Of a stretch of 64,000 bases of DNA, positions 17,553-27,284 are shown piece after piece. A program made the position numbers and the translations under genes. The notes under the pieces are model-generated. The model ran no database searches and had not been told where the DNA came from. It saw nothing but the letters and a program-made list of their open reading frames with translations. The stretch covers positions 1 to 64,000 of the forward strand of contig NZ_JAIBLJ010000009.1 in the NCBI RefSeq assembly GCF_020179385.1, given 5' to 3'. The first letter of the stretch is position 1. Each line of letters begins with the position of its first letter. The DNA is from Alkalihalobacillus sp. YIM B00296. GTDB lineage: Bacteria; Bacillota; Bacilli; Bacillales; Fictibacillaceae.

Positions 17553-17613
17553 AATTTCCTTGCCCTTCATATCTTGTCGATTTTTCTTTCCTAAGAGAGT
17601 CTATTCGACAATT

Positions 17614-17653
17614 ATAAACCCTTTTTTGGGGTGAAACCAAGGAAAGGGTTTAT
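17614..17653 (-). terminator. Terminator after msrA
   Basis: Stem ATAAACCCTTT / AAAGGGTTTAT with an 18-base loop, about 20 bp past the msrA stop codon. The U-run is modest. Confidence 0.6.
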
Positions 17654-17671
17654 TTGAGCCAGGCGCCATTC

Positions 17672-18142
17672 CTACATGCCGCAAGCGACTGAACCATTCT
17701 TTTGAAAATACTTTTGATGATATTCCTCTGCATCATAGAAGGTTGATGCTGCCTGGATATCAGTTACAATCGGAAGCTTGAAAACTGCTTTTTCTTCAAG
17801 TTTCTTGATTTTTTCTTCGGCTAGATATTGTTGATTTGCATCTGTATAAAAAATGACTGAACGATACTGATTGCCAATATCAATGCCCTGTCTATTTTGT
17901 GTAGTCGGGTCATGAATTTCAAAAAAAGTGTTAAGCAGTTCAGAATAAGAGATCACTACAGGGTCATATTGGATCTTGACCGCCTCCACATGACCTGTCT
18001 CTCCAGTCTTCACTTGTTCATATGTTGGATTCTGGACATGACCGCATGTATAACCTACGCGTGTCGAGATGACCCCATCGAATTTTTCAAAGAATGCTTC
18101 AACACCCCAGAAGCATCCAGCCCCAAAAATAGCTGTTTCCAC
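17672..18142 (-). CDS. msrA: Peptide-methionine (S)-S-oxide reductase
   Basis: MsrA reduces the S epimer of methionine sulfoxide in proteins and free methionine. The 156-residue protein has the catalytic GCFWG motif with Cys10, then GYTCGHVQNPTYEQV, TGHVEAV and FFEIHDPTTQNRQG, with resolving-type cysteine near the C-terminus (ACGM). The start is GTG, with GGAAAG upstream. The transcript starts with a SAM riboswitch, so the gene belongs to the methionine regulon here, which fits its role in restoring methionine. No msrB is adjacent. Confidence 0.95.
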   Translation of the reverse strand: METAIFGAGCFWGVEAFFEKFDGVISTRVGYTCGHVQNPTYEQVKTGETGHVEAVKIQYDPVVISYSELLNTFFEIHDPTTQNRQGIDIGNQYRSVIFYTDANQQYLAEEKIKKLEEKAVFKLPIVTDIQAASTFYDAEEYHQKYFQKNGSVACGM

Positions 18143-18199
18143 TTATCATCTTTCCTTTCAAAATAACGAAACTTCTTTAGAGAGCTGTTCGTAAATAAC

Positions 18200-18237
18200 G
18201 AAAAAACCCTTTTCTTATCCAGTAAGAAAAGGGTTCG
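18200..18237 (-). terminator. SAM riboswitch terminator of msrA
   Basis: Stem AACCCTTTTCTTAC / TAAGAAAAGGGTT followed by a U-run on the minus strand, directly after the S-box aptamer. Confidence 0.9.
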
Positions 18238-18240
18238 TAA

Positions 18241-18374
18241 TTATCTCAACGATCCTCTCATCTTCTAGGATGTTTGACCATCCTACAGGAATTGGCACCG
18301 TTCTCCTCAATCGATCGATTGATTCGATGGTTGCCGGGCATCAAAGGGCCAGTCCCTCCGCCTCTCTGGATAAG
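18241..18374 (-). promoter_or_regulatory. SAM-I riboswitch (S box) upstream of msrA
   Basis: Minus-strand reading shows the S-box order: CTTATCCAGAGAGG, CGGAGGGACTGGCCC, TGATGCCCGGCAACC (18317-18350 region), GGTGCCAATTCCT and GATGAGAGGAT. TTATC and GATAA close P1. High SAM should favour the terminator at 18200-18237 and turn msrA off. Confidence 0.95.
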
Positions 18375-18554
18375 AAGTTTTCATTATGATTTTATTTTGA
18401 TTATCATCTTACACTATTTCAGCAAGGAAGTAAAGCCTATTTTACATTACCAATCTGTAAAAAATAATGGCTTCATCTCTTTTAAGTAATCGCGAAAGGT
18501 GCTTATTACATCCTAAATAATACTTGGATACAGGGTTGGGTGGTCTAATACTGA

Positions 18555-19751
18555 ATGATGCTAAAAGGTATATCCATATCGTCAGGGATATGTATGTTGA
18601 TGACAGCTGCGGATCCTCAAGAAGGATCTTTTTGTTACTATGCAGAAAAAGCTTATGGAAAGTTGGCGGGATTTAGTTGTGGTTGGAACTATTGGTGCTC
18701 TAATATTCTAATCATGGGTAGTCAGTTGACAGCACTATCAATCCTATCTCGTTTTTGGTTTCATGATGTACCATTATGGATATTTGCAGCAGTGTATGCT
18801 GTCTTATCCATTTTTGTCGTAATGTTAGGACCAGGTGGATTTGATAAGGTAGAAAACCTATTTGCAGTCATTAAGGTTGCGGCAATCGTGATGTTCATCA
18901 TCCTATCTATGCTTGCATTCTTCAAATGGTCTCAAGGAATTACAGGGAAACCTGGTATACCTCAAACCGAAAAAGAATTATTTTCAGGAGGGATGGTAGG
19001 TTTTTGGTCATCGCTCATCTACGCATTTTATGCTTATGGAGGTATTGAGGTAATCGGTTTATTAGCTATGCAGTTGAAGGATAAGAAAGATGCGCCAAAA
19101 GCTGGAACAATCATGTTGATTACACTGATGGTCATATATGTAACTTCCTTAGCATTGGCTGTTATTCTCGTTCCTACCCATTCATTCACTGATAAAGAAA
19201 GCCCATTTGTAACGGCTTTATCCGGTTATCACTTATCATTTTTTCCCCATGTTTTCAATGGGGCAATTATTATAGCAGGATTCTCAACATTAACCGCCGC
19301 ACTATTTGGTGTTACCAATCTTCTCATTACATTAGCAAAAGACGGTGATGCTCCATCACTTTTTGCGAAAAAGATAAAGTTTAAAGATCTTCCTCTATCT
19401 TCGTTAAGCCTTGGTGCAGTTGGATTATCAGGTTCAGTCATAACAGCGCTCCTGGTGCCAGGGAAGATATATGAGTACATCACAACTGCGGCCGGAATTT
19501 TACTTATGTACAACTGGTTTTTTATCATCATCTCTTCAAATAGGATAATAAAGCTAAGGAAATTGGAAAAGTTTTTGTCATTTATAGGAATGATTTTGAT
19601 AATCGCTTCCGTAAGTGGAACTATTTTGGAAAAAGAAATCCGTCCGGGCTTCTACATCAGCTTATTATTTGTCTTGGTGATCGGGTTTGTCTGTGTAATC
19701 ATGAAAAAATCAACCTGGAATAAGGATATACATGATAACAAAAGCAGGTAA
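18555..19751 (+). pseudogene. Amino-acid permease (APC family), N-terminally truncated
   Basis: The 398-residue frame encodes APC-superfamily permease helices from about TM3 onward: DPQEGSFCYYAEKAYGKLAG, GPGGFDKVENLFAVIKVAA, GFWSSLIYAFYAYGGIEVI and PKAGTIMLITLMVIY. Family members are usually about 450 residues and begin with a GGxIGTGLF substrate motif in TM1; that part is missing, and no alternative frame in 18480-18555 supplies it. No convincing SD precedes the ATG. I judge it a 5'-deleted remnant, though a short form cannot be excluded. It is divergent from the msrA riboswitch. Confidence 0.65.
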
Positions 19752-19814
19752 AGTACTTATTAATTTTAAATTTGAATGATAAAGAAAAAACACCACTACT
19801 TGGAGGAATATTGT

Positions 19815-19931
19815 ATGACGGAAAAAAGGAGAGCCAATACCATTAATATGTTCTTTCCCTATCCATTACCTAAATTACCGTCTAAAAGCCGAGGCGGTTC
19901 TATTTTGTTACGGTATCGCCTACCATACTAA
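19815..19931 (+). CDS. Possible 38-residue protein, unknown
   Basis: ATG at 19815 follows TTGGAGG by 8 to 9 bases, and encodes a basic, proline-containing peptide (MTEKRRANTINMFFPYP..) with a stop at 19929. I recognise no family. The only support is the good ribosome binding site; it could be chance. Confidence 0.3.
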   Translation: MTEKRRANTINMFFPYPLPKLPSKSRGGSILLRYRLPY

Positions 19932-20014
19932 CTAATCTAAGCCTTGGTAGGAATGATACTCCCCTATGAAAAAGTAAGACTTAGCATTAGCGACGACAAC
20001 TAAATGTTCTTCCA

Positions 20015-20215
20015 TTACTGTCCTTCTTTTGATTCTAGAAAAGAATTTATTGATTCATCCAATAATCTTTCCCGATTTGGATCTTCATTGACATCTGAAT
20101 CTACTTCCATTTCTTGTTTGAATATGCCGTATGTGTCATCTTCTTTTTTATTTAATCCATTAGTTTGATCAACAAATGGAGCTTGATTGGTCCGATTATT
20201 TTTTTGATGTTTCAT
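20015..20215 (-). CDS. Small acidic hypothetical protein
   Basis: The 66-residue protein is hydrophilic, with acidic C-terminal half (NEDPNRERLLDESINSFLESKE). AGAGGGAGAT lies before the ATG, and codon use looks normal. No family recognised. It lies between the truncated permease and the first sufB-tail copy, so it may belong to the original backbone. Confidence 0.6.
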   Translation of the reverse strand: MKHQKNNRTNQAPFVDQTNGLNKKEDDTYGIFKQEMEVDSDVNEDPNRERLLDESINSFLESKEGQ

Positions 20216-20344
20216 ATGATCTCCCTCTTTAACAGATTTTTTGATTTAGTATGAACAATCCAATCCGATTTATTGGAGTTTCACTTTCCTATTGTGTGAT
20301 TTAACATAACAATACGATGATTTTTTCTTTCTTCCCGCCTGCTC

Positions 20345-20596
20345 TTATTTCCAATCGTCAAGATAATCCATACACACTTCTTTTAATCCTTCCAATTTGT
20401 TTATAAGTGCATCAATATCAGACGTATGTATTGTATCTACCACCATGTTATCTTCTTCAGTTATTGAATGTATGTGTATCTCCATAGATCCGTCCCATCT
20501 GACATTCGCATCAAATGTGCCGTCTTCATCCTGCAGTTCTAATCCAATAATTTTTTCGTCCTCATTCAAATGCTTTGACTTGATTATCCACTTCAT
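20345..20596 (-). CDS. Hypothetical 83-residue protein
   Basis: The protein begins MKWIIKSKHLNEDEKIIGLEL and ends MDYLDDWK; it reads as a small alpha/beta domain, with no signal or membrane part. AAGGTGG stands at normal distance before the ATG. I know no function. It is 130 bp upstream of the gene at 20015 on the same strand. Confidence 0.65.
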   Translation of the reverse strand: MKWIIKSKHLNEDEKIIGLELQDEDGTFDANVRWDGSMEIHIHSITEEDNMVVDTIHTSDIDALINKLEGLKEVCMDYLDDWK

Positions 20597-20750
20597 TTTT
20601 ACACCACCTTAGAAAATAACCGCTTGGATTTAAAGGTATATTTTTAGTTTACCCTTTTTTACAAATTGCCATTAATCATTGGGGGAATCTTCGGTAACCT
20701 AATCGCTTCTTGAATTAGCACGAATTTGGCATGACCTTAAAATATAAAAA
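20597..20750. other. Gene-free flank left of the sufB tail copy D
   Basis: AT-rich sequence with no gene or recognisable signal apart from the start region of the 20345 gene. The stretch 20836-21143 beyond the tail copy is equally empty. Confidence 0.5.
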
Positions 20751-20835
20751 ATAACCCTTAGGATAATCATTGTTATGCCAAAGGTTATTAAGTGTTAACC
20801 TATACTGCCTTCCATTCCCGAACAGTTGACAAATC
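20751..20835 (-). repeat. sufB 3'-end copy D with terminator
   Basis: On the minus strand, ATGGAAGGCAGTATAGGTTAA (20796-20816) encodes MEGSIG-stop and differs by one base from the true sufB end at 47540. It is followed by a hairpin AATAACC..TTGG / CCTAAGGGTTATT with a U-run, the form of a natural sufB terminator. The hairpin aligns with that of copy C at 35 of 40 positions by my count. Read as the left boundary (att-like scar) of the accessory region. A frame running across it (20715-20915) is not a gene. Confidence 0.75.
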
Positions 20836-21143
20836 TTCTTGTGGAACGCTCGATTGGATAATGTTTGTTGGGGAATGTTCTTTATCTGTCCAAAAAGTCC
20901 TACTAAAAGATACAAAAATATAGCAATGATGGATTTCCATTACTGAACAATAAAGTAAATAGGGACACTTGCCAATGATTTTGTAAGGATAAAACTCCTA
21001 GTTTCTTATAAGCTCTAGAATTTATAATTTAATAATTCAATCTCTTTTTTAAAATAATTTTGAATTACTTCCCTTTGATGCTTATTATATCGTGCACTGT
21101 AATGTTGGTGGTTTTTCCTTAAATTACCTTTTGCGTTAGGTAA

Positions 21144-21646
21144 CTAACCATCAAAAGGAAGAGAAATCTTATTACAAATGGATTTTAAATCCCTTTCTAA
21201 ATTTTCATATTTCCCAAGGTAGTCAACTACTGATTTGTTATTAATTGTATAGATAGGGAAGTTATAAGCATATTTATAACCTTCTCGTTCCAAGAATTCA
21301 TCAAAGCTTTCTTTTTTAGGGTCTCTTACAAGAAAATAATATAAAAAGAAATAACTTTGTCCCAAGGGTTTCTATCGAAACAAAACTTATAATAAGAGTT
21401 CCAGATATCTTCCCCTATTAAAGATTTTATTTTGTTTGCGGAATCATGATTATAAAAATCAACTTGACCAATTTAGTAATTTTGTGGGTATTTCCCCAGG
21501 TCAGCTCTAATCTTCTCATCCTCAAACATGATAGGTGTGATAATATCTTTATCGCCACAATATCTTGACAATGAAATTTCAATACTAGTCCCTGCCGTTT
21601 TTTTTGTTTTTAAAAAAATAAATTTATATTTATGTGATATTATCAT
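21144..21646 (-). pseudogene. Sulfotransferase-family protein, disrupted
   Basis: From ATG at 21646 (after GGAGAGGAAATAAGAG) the frame encodes YKFIFLKTKKTAGTSIEISL, the PAPS-binding 5'-PSB-like motif (KTAGTS) of bacterial sulfotransferases. It meets an in-frame TAA near 21473, continues through NSYYKFCFDRNPWDKVIS (the RNPWD motif), and then needs a one-base frameshift to reach LVRDPKKESFDEFLE and KYENLERDLKSIC (the YEnL motif) at the C-terminus. Two inactivating lesions make it dead. It lies inside the accessory block next to a redox gene. Confidence 0.75.
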
Positions 21647-22016
21647 TACTCTTATTTCCTCTCCGTTTTATATGAAAGATTATCTTATTTTATTTAGAAT
21701 TTCTTTATATGGAACGGCATTTTTCTTATATGAGGTTTCTGTAAAATAAGCCTTCTATATCGACTTAAAAATATCCCCCCTCGGAGGAAAACAAGTTCTG
21801 TTGTATAAAATGTATAAGAACTCCTTATGGCAAATGGATGCTAAAACACCCTATTAATTTTCAATTCCTACGCCCTTTTCATGAATAATTAAAAAATGAT
21901 TAAGTACCCGCACAACGTGAAGTTATCCCGATACAGCTATTCTACTTTGCAGGTAATAGGTTCGCTGGTCCCCCTTATAGAAAAAATATTTTTATGACTG
22001 TTTAACACTCACCTTT

Positions 22017-22051
22017 ATGTAAGTACCTGTACTAAAAGTACATACTTACAT
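22017..22051. promoter_or_regulatory. Large dyad, probable HxlR-type operator
   Basis: ATGTAAGTA..TGTACT AAA AGTACA..TACTTACAT is a two-level inverted repeat 57 bp before the oxidoreductase gene. Half-sites GTAAGTA/TACTTAC recur before the HxlR gene at 23118-23148, which suggests a common regulator. Confidence 0.65.
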
Positions 22052-22107
22052 TTCTGTAGTGCGCAATTTATACTCAATATATAAATATACTTAAGGAGGA
22101 CAAATCT

Positions 22108-22665
22108 TTGAAAACTCTTGTTATCGTAACACACCCAAGCATAGAATCATCCGTCATAAATAAGCGATGGGTAGAAGAACTAAAAAAATATCCGGAAAAG
22201 TATACTGTGCACGAATTGCATAAGGTTTACCCTGACGGAAACATTGATGCGGATAAAGAACAGCAATTAATTGAATCGCATGGTAATCTTGTTTTACAGT
22301 TCCCTATATATTGGTTTAATTGTCCACCTCTCCTTAAAAAATGGTTGGACGATGTTTTAGCTTATGGATGGGCTTATGGTTCAAATGGAGGGGATAAATT
22401 AAAGAATCGCAAAGTTGCTTTAGGTGTATCTGCAGGAATTAAAAAAGAAGATTACAGTGAAAAAGGACGGTATCGGTATACACTTGAACAAATATTAGTT
22501 CCATTTGAAACGATATTCCTGTATTGCAATGCAGATTATCGTTCATTATTTTCGTTTTATGGCAAAGAAAATGAGCCGGGTGGAAACGAAGAAGAAAATG
22601 GGCCGGGTGCAAGAGAGTTGGAAAAAAGTGCTCAGGATTATTTGATTTTTATAGACAGCCTCTAA
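22108..22665 (+). CDS. NAD(P)H-dependent oxidoreductase, flavodoxin fold
   Basis: The 185-residue protein belongs to the MdaB/KefF-type NAD(P)H quinone reductase family (Flavodoxin_2). Evidence: MKTLVIVTHPSIESSVINK (FMN phosphate loop), LVLQFPIYWFNCPPLLKKWLDDVL with the family hallmark QFPxYWfnxPxxLK, and AYGWAYG. It reduces quinones or similar electrophiles with FMN. TTG start after AAGGAGG. Its convergent neighbour encodes an HxlR regulator and both promoters share a dyad, so induction by reactive electrophiles is likely by analogy with other HxlR-type sensors. Confidence 0.9.
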   Translation: MKTLVIVTHPSIESSVINKRWVEELKKYPEKYTVHELHKVYPDGNIDADKEQQLIESHGNLVLQFPIYWFNCPPLLKKWLDDVLAYGWAYGSNGGDKLKNRKVALGVSAGIKKEDYSEKGRYRYTLEQILVPFETIFLYCNADYRSLFSFYGKENEPGGNEEENGPGARELEKSAQDYLIFIDSL

Positions 22666-22750
22666 TAGGAAGAGCTTTATTGAAGCTATAAAAAAAGAAA
22701 TAGTTCCTTGTACAAAATAGCTGTACCTACCGCTGTACAGCTCACAAATC

Positions 22751-23098
22751 TTATAAACGGTTTTTCTCTCCCCACTCGCACATCATATTTAATAATGGAA
22801 CAAGAGAAAGGCCACGATCAGATAATGAATATTCAACTTTTGGAGGTATTTGGGGAAATTCCTTACGTATGATAAGCCCATCTGCCTCCAGCTCTTTTAA
22901 CATGATGCTTAGGGTTTTAAAAGAAATGGTACCGATACTTCGTTTCAACTCATTATGCCGCATAATTTTATTTTCAGAGAGCCAATACATAATAATCATT
23001 TTATATTTACCTCCTATTATGGATAACGTATATCCAAAGCCGGTGTCTTTTTGTCCCACACCAGTCGGAACACAGGTTTTTCTGATTTTACGTTTCAT
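22751..23098 (-). CDS. HxlR-family transcriptional regulator
   Basis: The 115-residue winged-helix protein has the HxlR pattern CPTGVGQKDTGFGYTLSIIGGKYKMIIMYWL (shortened here to its parts VPTGVGQ and IIGGKYKM), RHNELKRSIGTISFKTLS and LEADGLIIRKEFPQIPPKVEY. Cys9 near the N-terminus could be the usual thiol sensor of this family. It should bind the dyads at 22017-22051 and 23118-23148. AAAGGAG precedes ATG. Confidence 0.9.
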   Translation of the reverse strand: MKRKIRKTCVPTGVGQKDTGFGYTLSIIGGKYKMIIMYWLSENKIMRHNELKRSIGTISFKTLSIMLKELEADGLIIRKEFPQIPPKVEYSLSDRGLSLVPLLNMMCEWGEKNRL

Positions 23099-23117
23099 TA
23101 GTTACACTCTCCTTTAG

Positions 23118-23148
23118 GTAAGTATATTGATATAAATGTGTATACTTT
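23118..23148. promoter_or_regulatory. Dyad in front of the HxlR gene
   Basis: GTAAGTATA (23118-23126) and TATACTT (23141-23147) form an inverted repeat with a 14-base gap, sharing half-sites with the operator before the oxidoreductase. Suggests autoregulation. Confidence 0.5.
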
Positions 23149-23360
23149 ATTATAGATCATTATGAGTCTTAAAGGATGTAAAAAAGATTGCTACAAAATA
23201 TTGCTATATCTTTAATGCGAATAAATTTTAACAAACACCCCTTAAATCGACTATTAAAAAACTTTTTCTTTATTCAATTATTTGGCCGTTAGATAGAATA
23301 ACTGCCAAGTCCTGTTTATTTGACAATCCTGCCTTTAAATAGAATAAATTAGGAATTCCA

Positions 23361-23439
23361 ATAACCCTTGGCATAATCGTTGTTATACCAAGGGTTATTG
23401 GATGTTATCCGATTGGACCTTCCATCTCGAACTTGATTA
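23361..23439 (-). repeat. sufB 3'-end copy C with terminator
   Basis: On the minus strand, ATCAAGTTCGAGATGGAAGG then TCCAATCGGATAA encodes IKFEMEGPIG-stop, the last ten residues of SufB with one change (Ser to Pro). The hairpin AATAACCCTTGG..CCAAGGGTTATT follows 7 bases after the stop, as a terminator would. It differs from the working sufB end in synonymous and non-synonymous positions, so it came from a different sufB allele. Marks the boundary between the redox/sulfotransferase block and the arabinoside island. 23149-23360 holds nothing else I recognise. Confidence 0.82.
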
Positions 23440-23533
23440 AACGACAGTTCTACAACGATTAAAGATGAAAACGCGCATGTAAACATCAGCTTTAGAACAA
23501 GAATCGTATACAACACTTCTTAGTAATCGAACA

Positions 23534-23725
23534 TTAAAAGTAATCTTTTGTGGTCAAAACTTGGTCATTTTTTAATAAAAAAATGTTTTCCACGAATCTA
23601 TACTTGCATTTCGCCTGGTTTTCGATCGGCATATAGGGTATTGTTTTCATTTTCACACGCTTCTCTATAGCATTTTCTGACTGATACAACAGTTCGCTCC
23701 AACGCTGATCATCTAACCACTTCAC
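23534..23725 (-). CDS. Hypothetical 63-residue protein
   Basis: A short protein beginning MKWLDDQRWSELLYQSENAIEK with GTG start and AAGGAG 9 to 10 bases upstream. No family recognised. It lies at the edge of the island next to sufB-tail copy C and could be an element-borne or truncated gene. Confidence 0.5.
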   Translation of the reverse strand: MKWLDDQRWSELLYQSENAIEKRVKMKTIPYMPIENQAKCKYRFVENIFLLKNDQVLTTKDYF

Positions 23726-23771
23726 TGTTGAACACTCCTTTTTCGGCTTTTTTACTCGTTTGTCTAAAGGT

Positions 23772-24983
23772 TTATATCGGTATTGAATGGATTGGATATG
23801 TGATGCTGGATTGCTTGAATTGATTGATTAAAAACAAACCTGTACATCTTTCTCTTAATTTATAAGCTTCGTTCAAGCTCTCTTGCACCAGGTCGTTAGA
23901 GATGTGCAAGTCAACAGCAGTCGTGGGACCACCAACTGTTTTCAATAGCTTTCTAAGCTTACTCGGATCAGGCAGTTCATCAATTAAGTCTTTTATGGCA
24001 CCCCAATGTTTTCTTAATGATTCATTATAAGAGGTCTCTTTGGATAGATGTTCTACATCCAACTGCTCTCCTAATTGTTTGTATAATTCAGTAATGATCG
24101 CCGTTGCGACACCGATCTTTGCACCATGCAGCAGCTGTTCTTCATTTTTTTCAAGAAGATCCATTTCCCAAAAGTGAGACAAGTGATGTTCTCCACCAGA
24201 TGCTGGCCTTGAGAAGTCAAGAAGAAGCATGACCAACCCGGATTCCGCCAGAGAATGCATCAAGATTGCAATCCCATCAGCACCACCTTGTGCAATCATA
24301 TCTGCATTCGAAACACATGTTTCAAGTGAACGCCTCGTGATATCAGAAGCCAATTGGTTATAGGGTTCGTTTCCGATCAATTCTGATATTTTCCAATCAA
24401 GCAATGAGGTGTACTTACCTAAAATATCACCAAAGCCAGCGGCAGTCAGCTGCTTTGGAGCTGCAGCCAAAAGATCAACATCTGCAAAAACAGCCAGGGG
24501 TGAAGTCGTTTGAACGGTTTGCTTCATTCCTCGAAATAATAACGGAGCACCTTTTGAAGTAAAACCATCAACTGATGCAGCTGTCGGGACAGATATGAAA
24601 GGTATGTTCATTTTATATCCTATAAAACGTACGATATCATGGACGGTTCCCGTCCCAACTGCTATCAAAGCATCCGTAAATGGCGGTATTTCTGTAAATA
24701 ATTGAATGAGGGTTGGTTCGTCTGCAAGTACCTGACCGTGTTGATTGGGCTGCAAAATGATCAACTCATGGGCAATATGATTGGGCAATATTTTTGAAAG
24801 CTGCAGCCCCGCGGCTTCATTTGTATGTTTGTCTGCTACTAAAATAACGTTTTTAAAACGCTTTGATTCCATAAATAGGGGAATCTGTTGCAAGGCTCCT
24901 TTTTCGATCGTGACTTCAGGAAGGACAGCCCCTTCATGTTGAAGGTCCTTTGCCAACCCCCTTATTTCTGCTATTATCTGCAA
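23772..24983 (-). CDS. araM: Glycerol-1-phosphate dehydrogenase AraM/EgsA
   Basis: AraM of B. subtilis makes sn-glycerol 1-phosphate from dihydroxyacetone phosphate with NADH and is a member of the arabinose regulon. This protein (403 residues from the TTG at 24983, which has GGTGGTG 5 bases upstream) shows the NAD and metal motifs: AVGTGTVHDIVRFIGY, VPTAASVDGFTSKGAPL, ADVDLLAAAPKQLTAAGFGDILGK (parts) and GGEHHLSHFWEM with metal histidines. Length is close to the B. subtilis enzyme. It is the most distal gene of the ara block here. Confidence 0.92.
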   Translation of the reverse strand: MQIIAEIRGLAKDLQHEGAVLPEVTIEKGALQQIPLFMESKRFKNVILVADKHTNEAAGLQLSKILPNHIAHELIILQPNQHGQVLADEPTLIQLFTEIPPFTDALIAVGTGTVHDIVRFIGYKMNIPFISVPTAASVDGFTSKGAPLLFRGMKQTVQTTSPLAVFADVDLLAAAPKQLTAAGFGDILGKYTSLLDWKISELIGNEPYNQLASDITRRSLETCVSNADMIAQGGADGIAILMHSLAESGLVMLLLDFSRPASGGEHHLSHFWEMDLLEKNEEQLLHGAKIGVATAIITELYKQLGEQLDVEHLSKETSYNESLRKHWGAIKDLIDELPDPSKLRKLLKTVGGPTTAVDLHISNDLVQESLNEAYKLRERCTGLFLINQFKQSSITYPIHSIPI

Positions 24984-25197
24984 GATTACACCACCCAACT
25001 AATTTTATTGCGAGGCTGAACCTTAGTTACGCTTATACTGGATTCCTCAACTTTTCAACTACACCGAACTACCTTCTCGCTGAAAAGTTCTCCCTTCCAA
25101 GTATAAAGAAAACCGGACAAAACCAAGCCTCTGGCGTAGGCCGCTTATACTGAAATCCTTTCAAGTTTCGGATCGTACGCTCCTTTTGAAGTTAATG

Positions 25198-25470
25198 TCA
25201 GCAAATCGTTAAGACGGTTACAGACATTGCTGGTAGCTCGACTTCCAAAGTATGCTCTGCAACACTGTAATGTTTAAATGGGATTGGTTTAACATTCTCA
25301 GGTTCATCGAATGTATTTCGGGCATCCATAGAGGAAGAGGTAAGGATACGGCCAGATACCTCCGCTAATGAAATGTCACCACGCATGTCAAGGTGAATCG
25401 TTGAAGCCTTATTTTGACCTTTGAGCAATATGGTCTCCTGTTTTGTACTCTTGGGTACAGGCAACATCAA
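25198..25470 (-). pseudogene. C-terminal remnant of a second GH51 arabinofuranosidase
   Basis: The 90-residue frame aligns with the C-terminal beta-domain of GH51 enzymes (SGRILTSSSMDARNTFDEPENVKP, then VELPAMSVTVLTI at the end) but lacks the whole catalytic barrel. GGGAGG stands before its ATG, so it may be translated as a stub. It is not the end of the intact abfA next to it, which has its own C-terminus; it seems to be what is left of a paralogue such as B. subtilis xsa. Confidence 0.75.
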
Positions 25471-25501
25471 AACGCCTCCCTATTGTTCACTTTACTATCC
25501 A

Positions 25502-27025
<1,524 letters not shown>

Positions 27026-27090
27026 CTAAGAATATATTTATGAATTTGTGCTCATTTTCAGAGTCTTCAATCAGACAAATCATCACTTTT

Positions 27091-27140
27091 ATGTACGAAC
27101 ATATATATTATAAAAGAGAAAAAAATAAAATATGTACGTA
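27091..27140. promoter_or_regulatory. AraR-type operators before abfA
   Basis: TATGTACGAACATA (about 27091-27104) and ATATGTACGTATAA (about 27130-27143) resemble the AraR box ATTTGTACGTACAAAT. The second lies in a stretch that is strongly similar to 41038-41110, including TTCAATGTTTTTT, so the two promoter regions are duplicates. Assignment rests on the known B. subtilis consensus. Confidence 0.7.
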
Positions 27141-27284
27141 TAAGTTGTTATACTCAAGATTATATAGAAATATTTTGTAAATTTCAATGTTTTTTGAATA
27201 TTATAAATAAATATATTCCAATCTGACAAAAATAAATAAGGGTCGACTCTTATGAATAGAGTCAACCCTTTAGTAACCGAATCT

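Noticed and set aside
18274-18489. Plus-strand 71-codon frame
   Set aside because: It lies over the msrA SAM riboswitch and is an accident of that sequence.
20715-20915. Minus-strand 66-codon frame
   Set aside because: It runs across the sufB-tail copy D and its terminator hairpin and so is not a gene.
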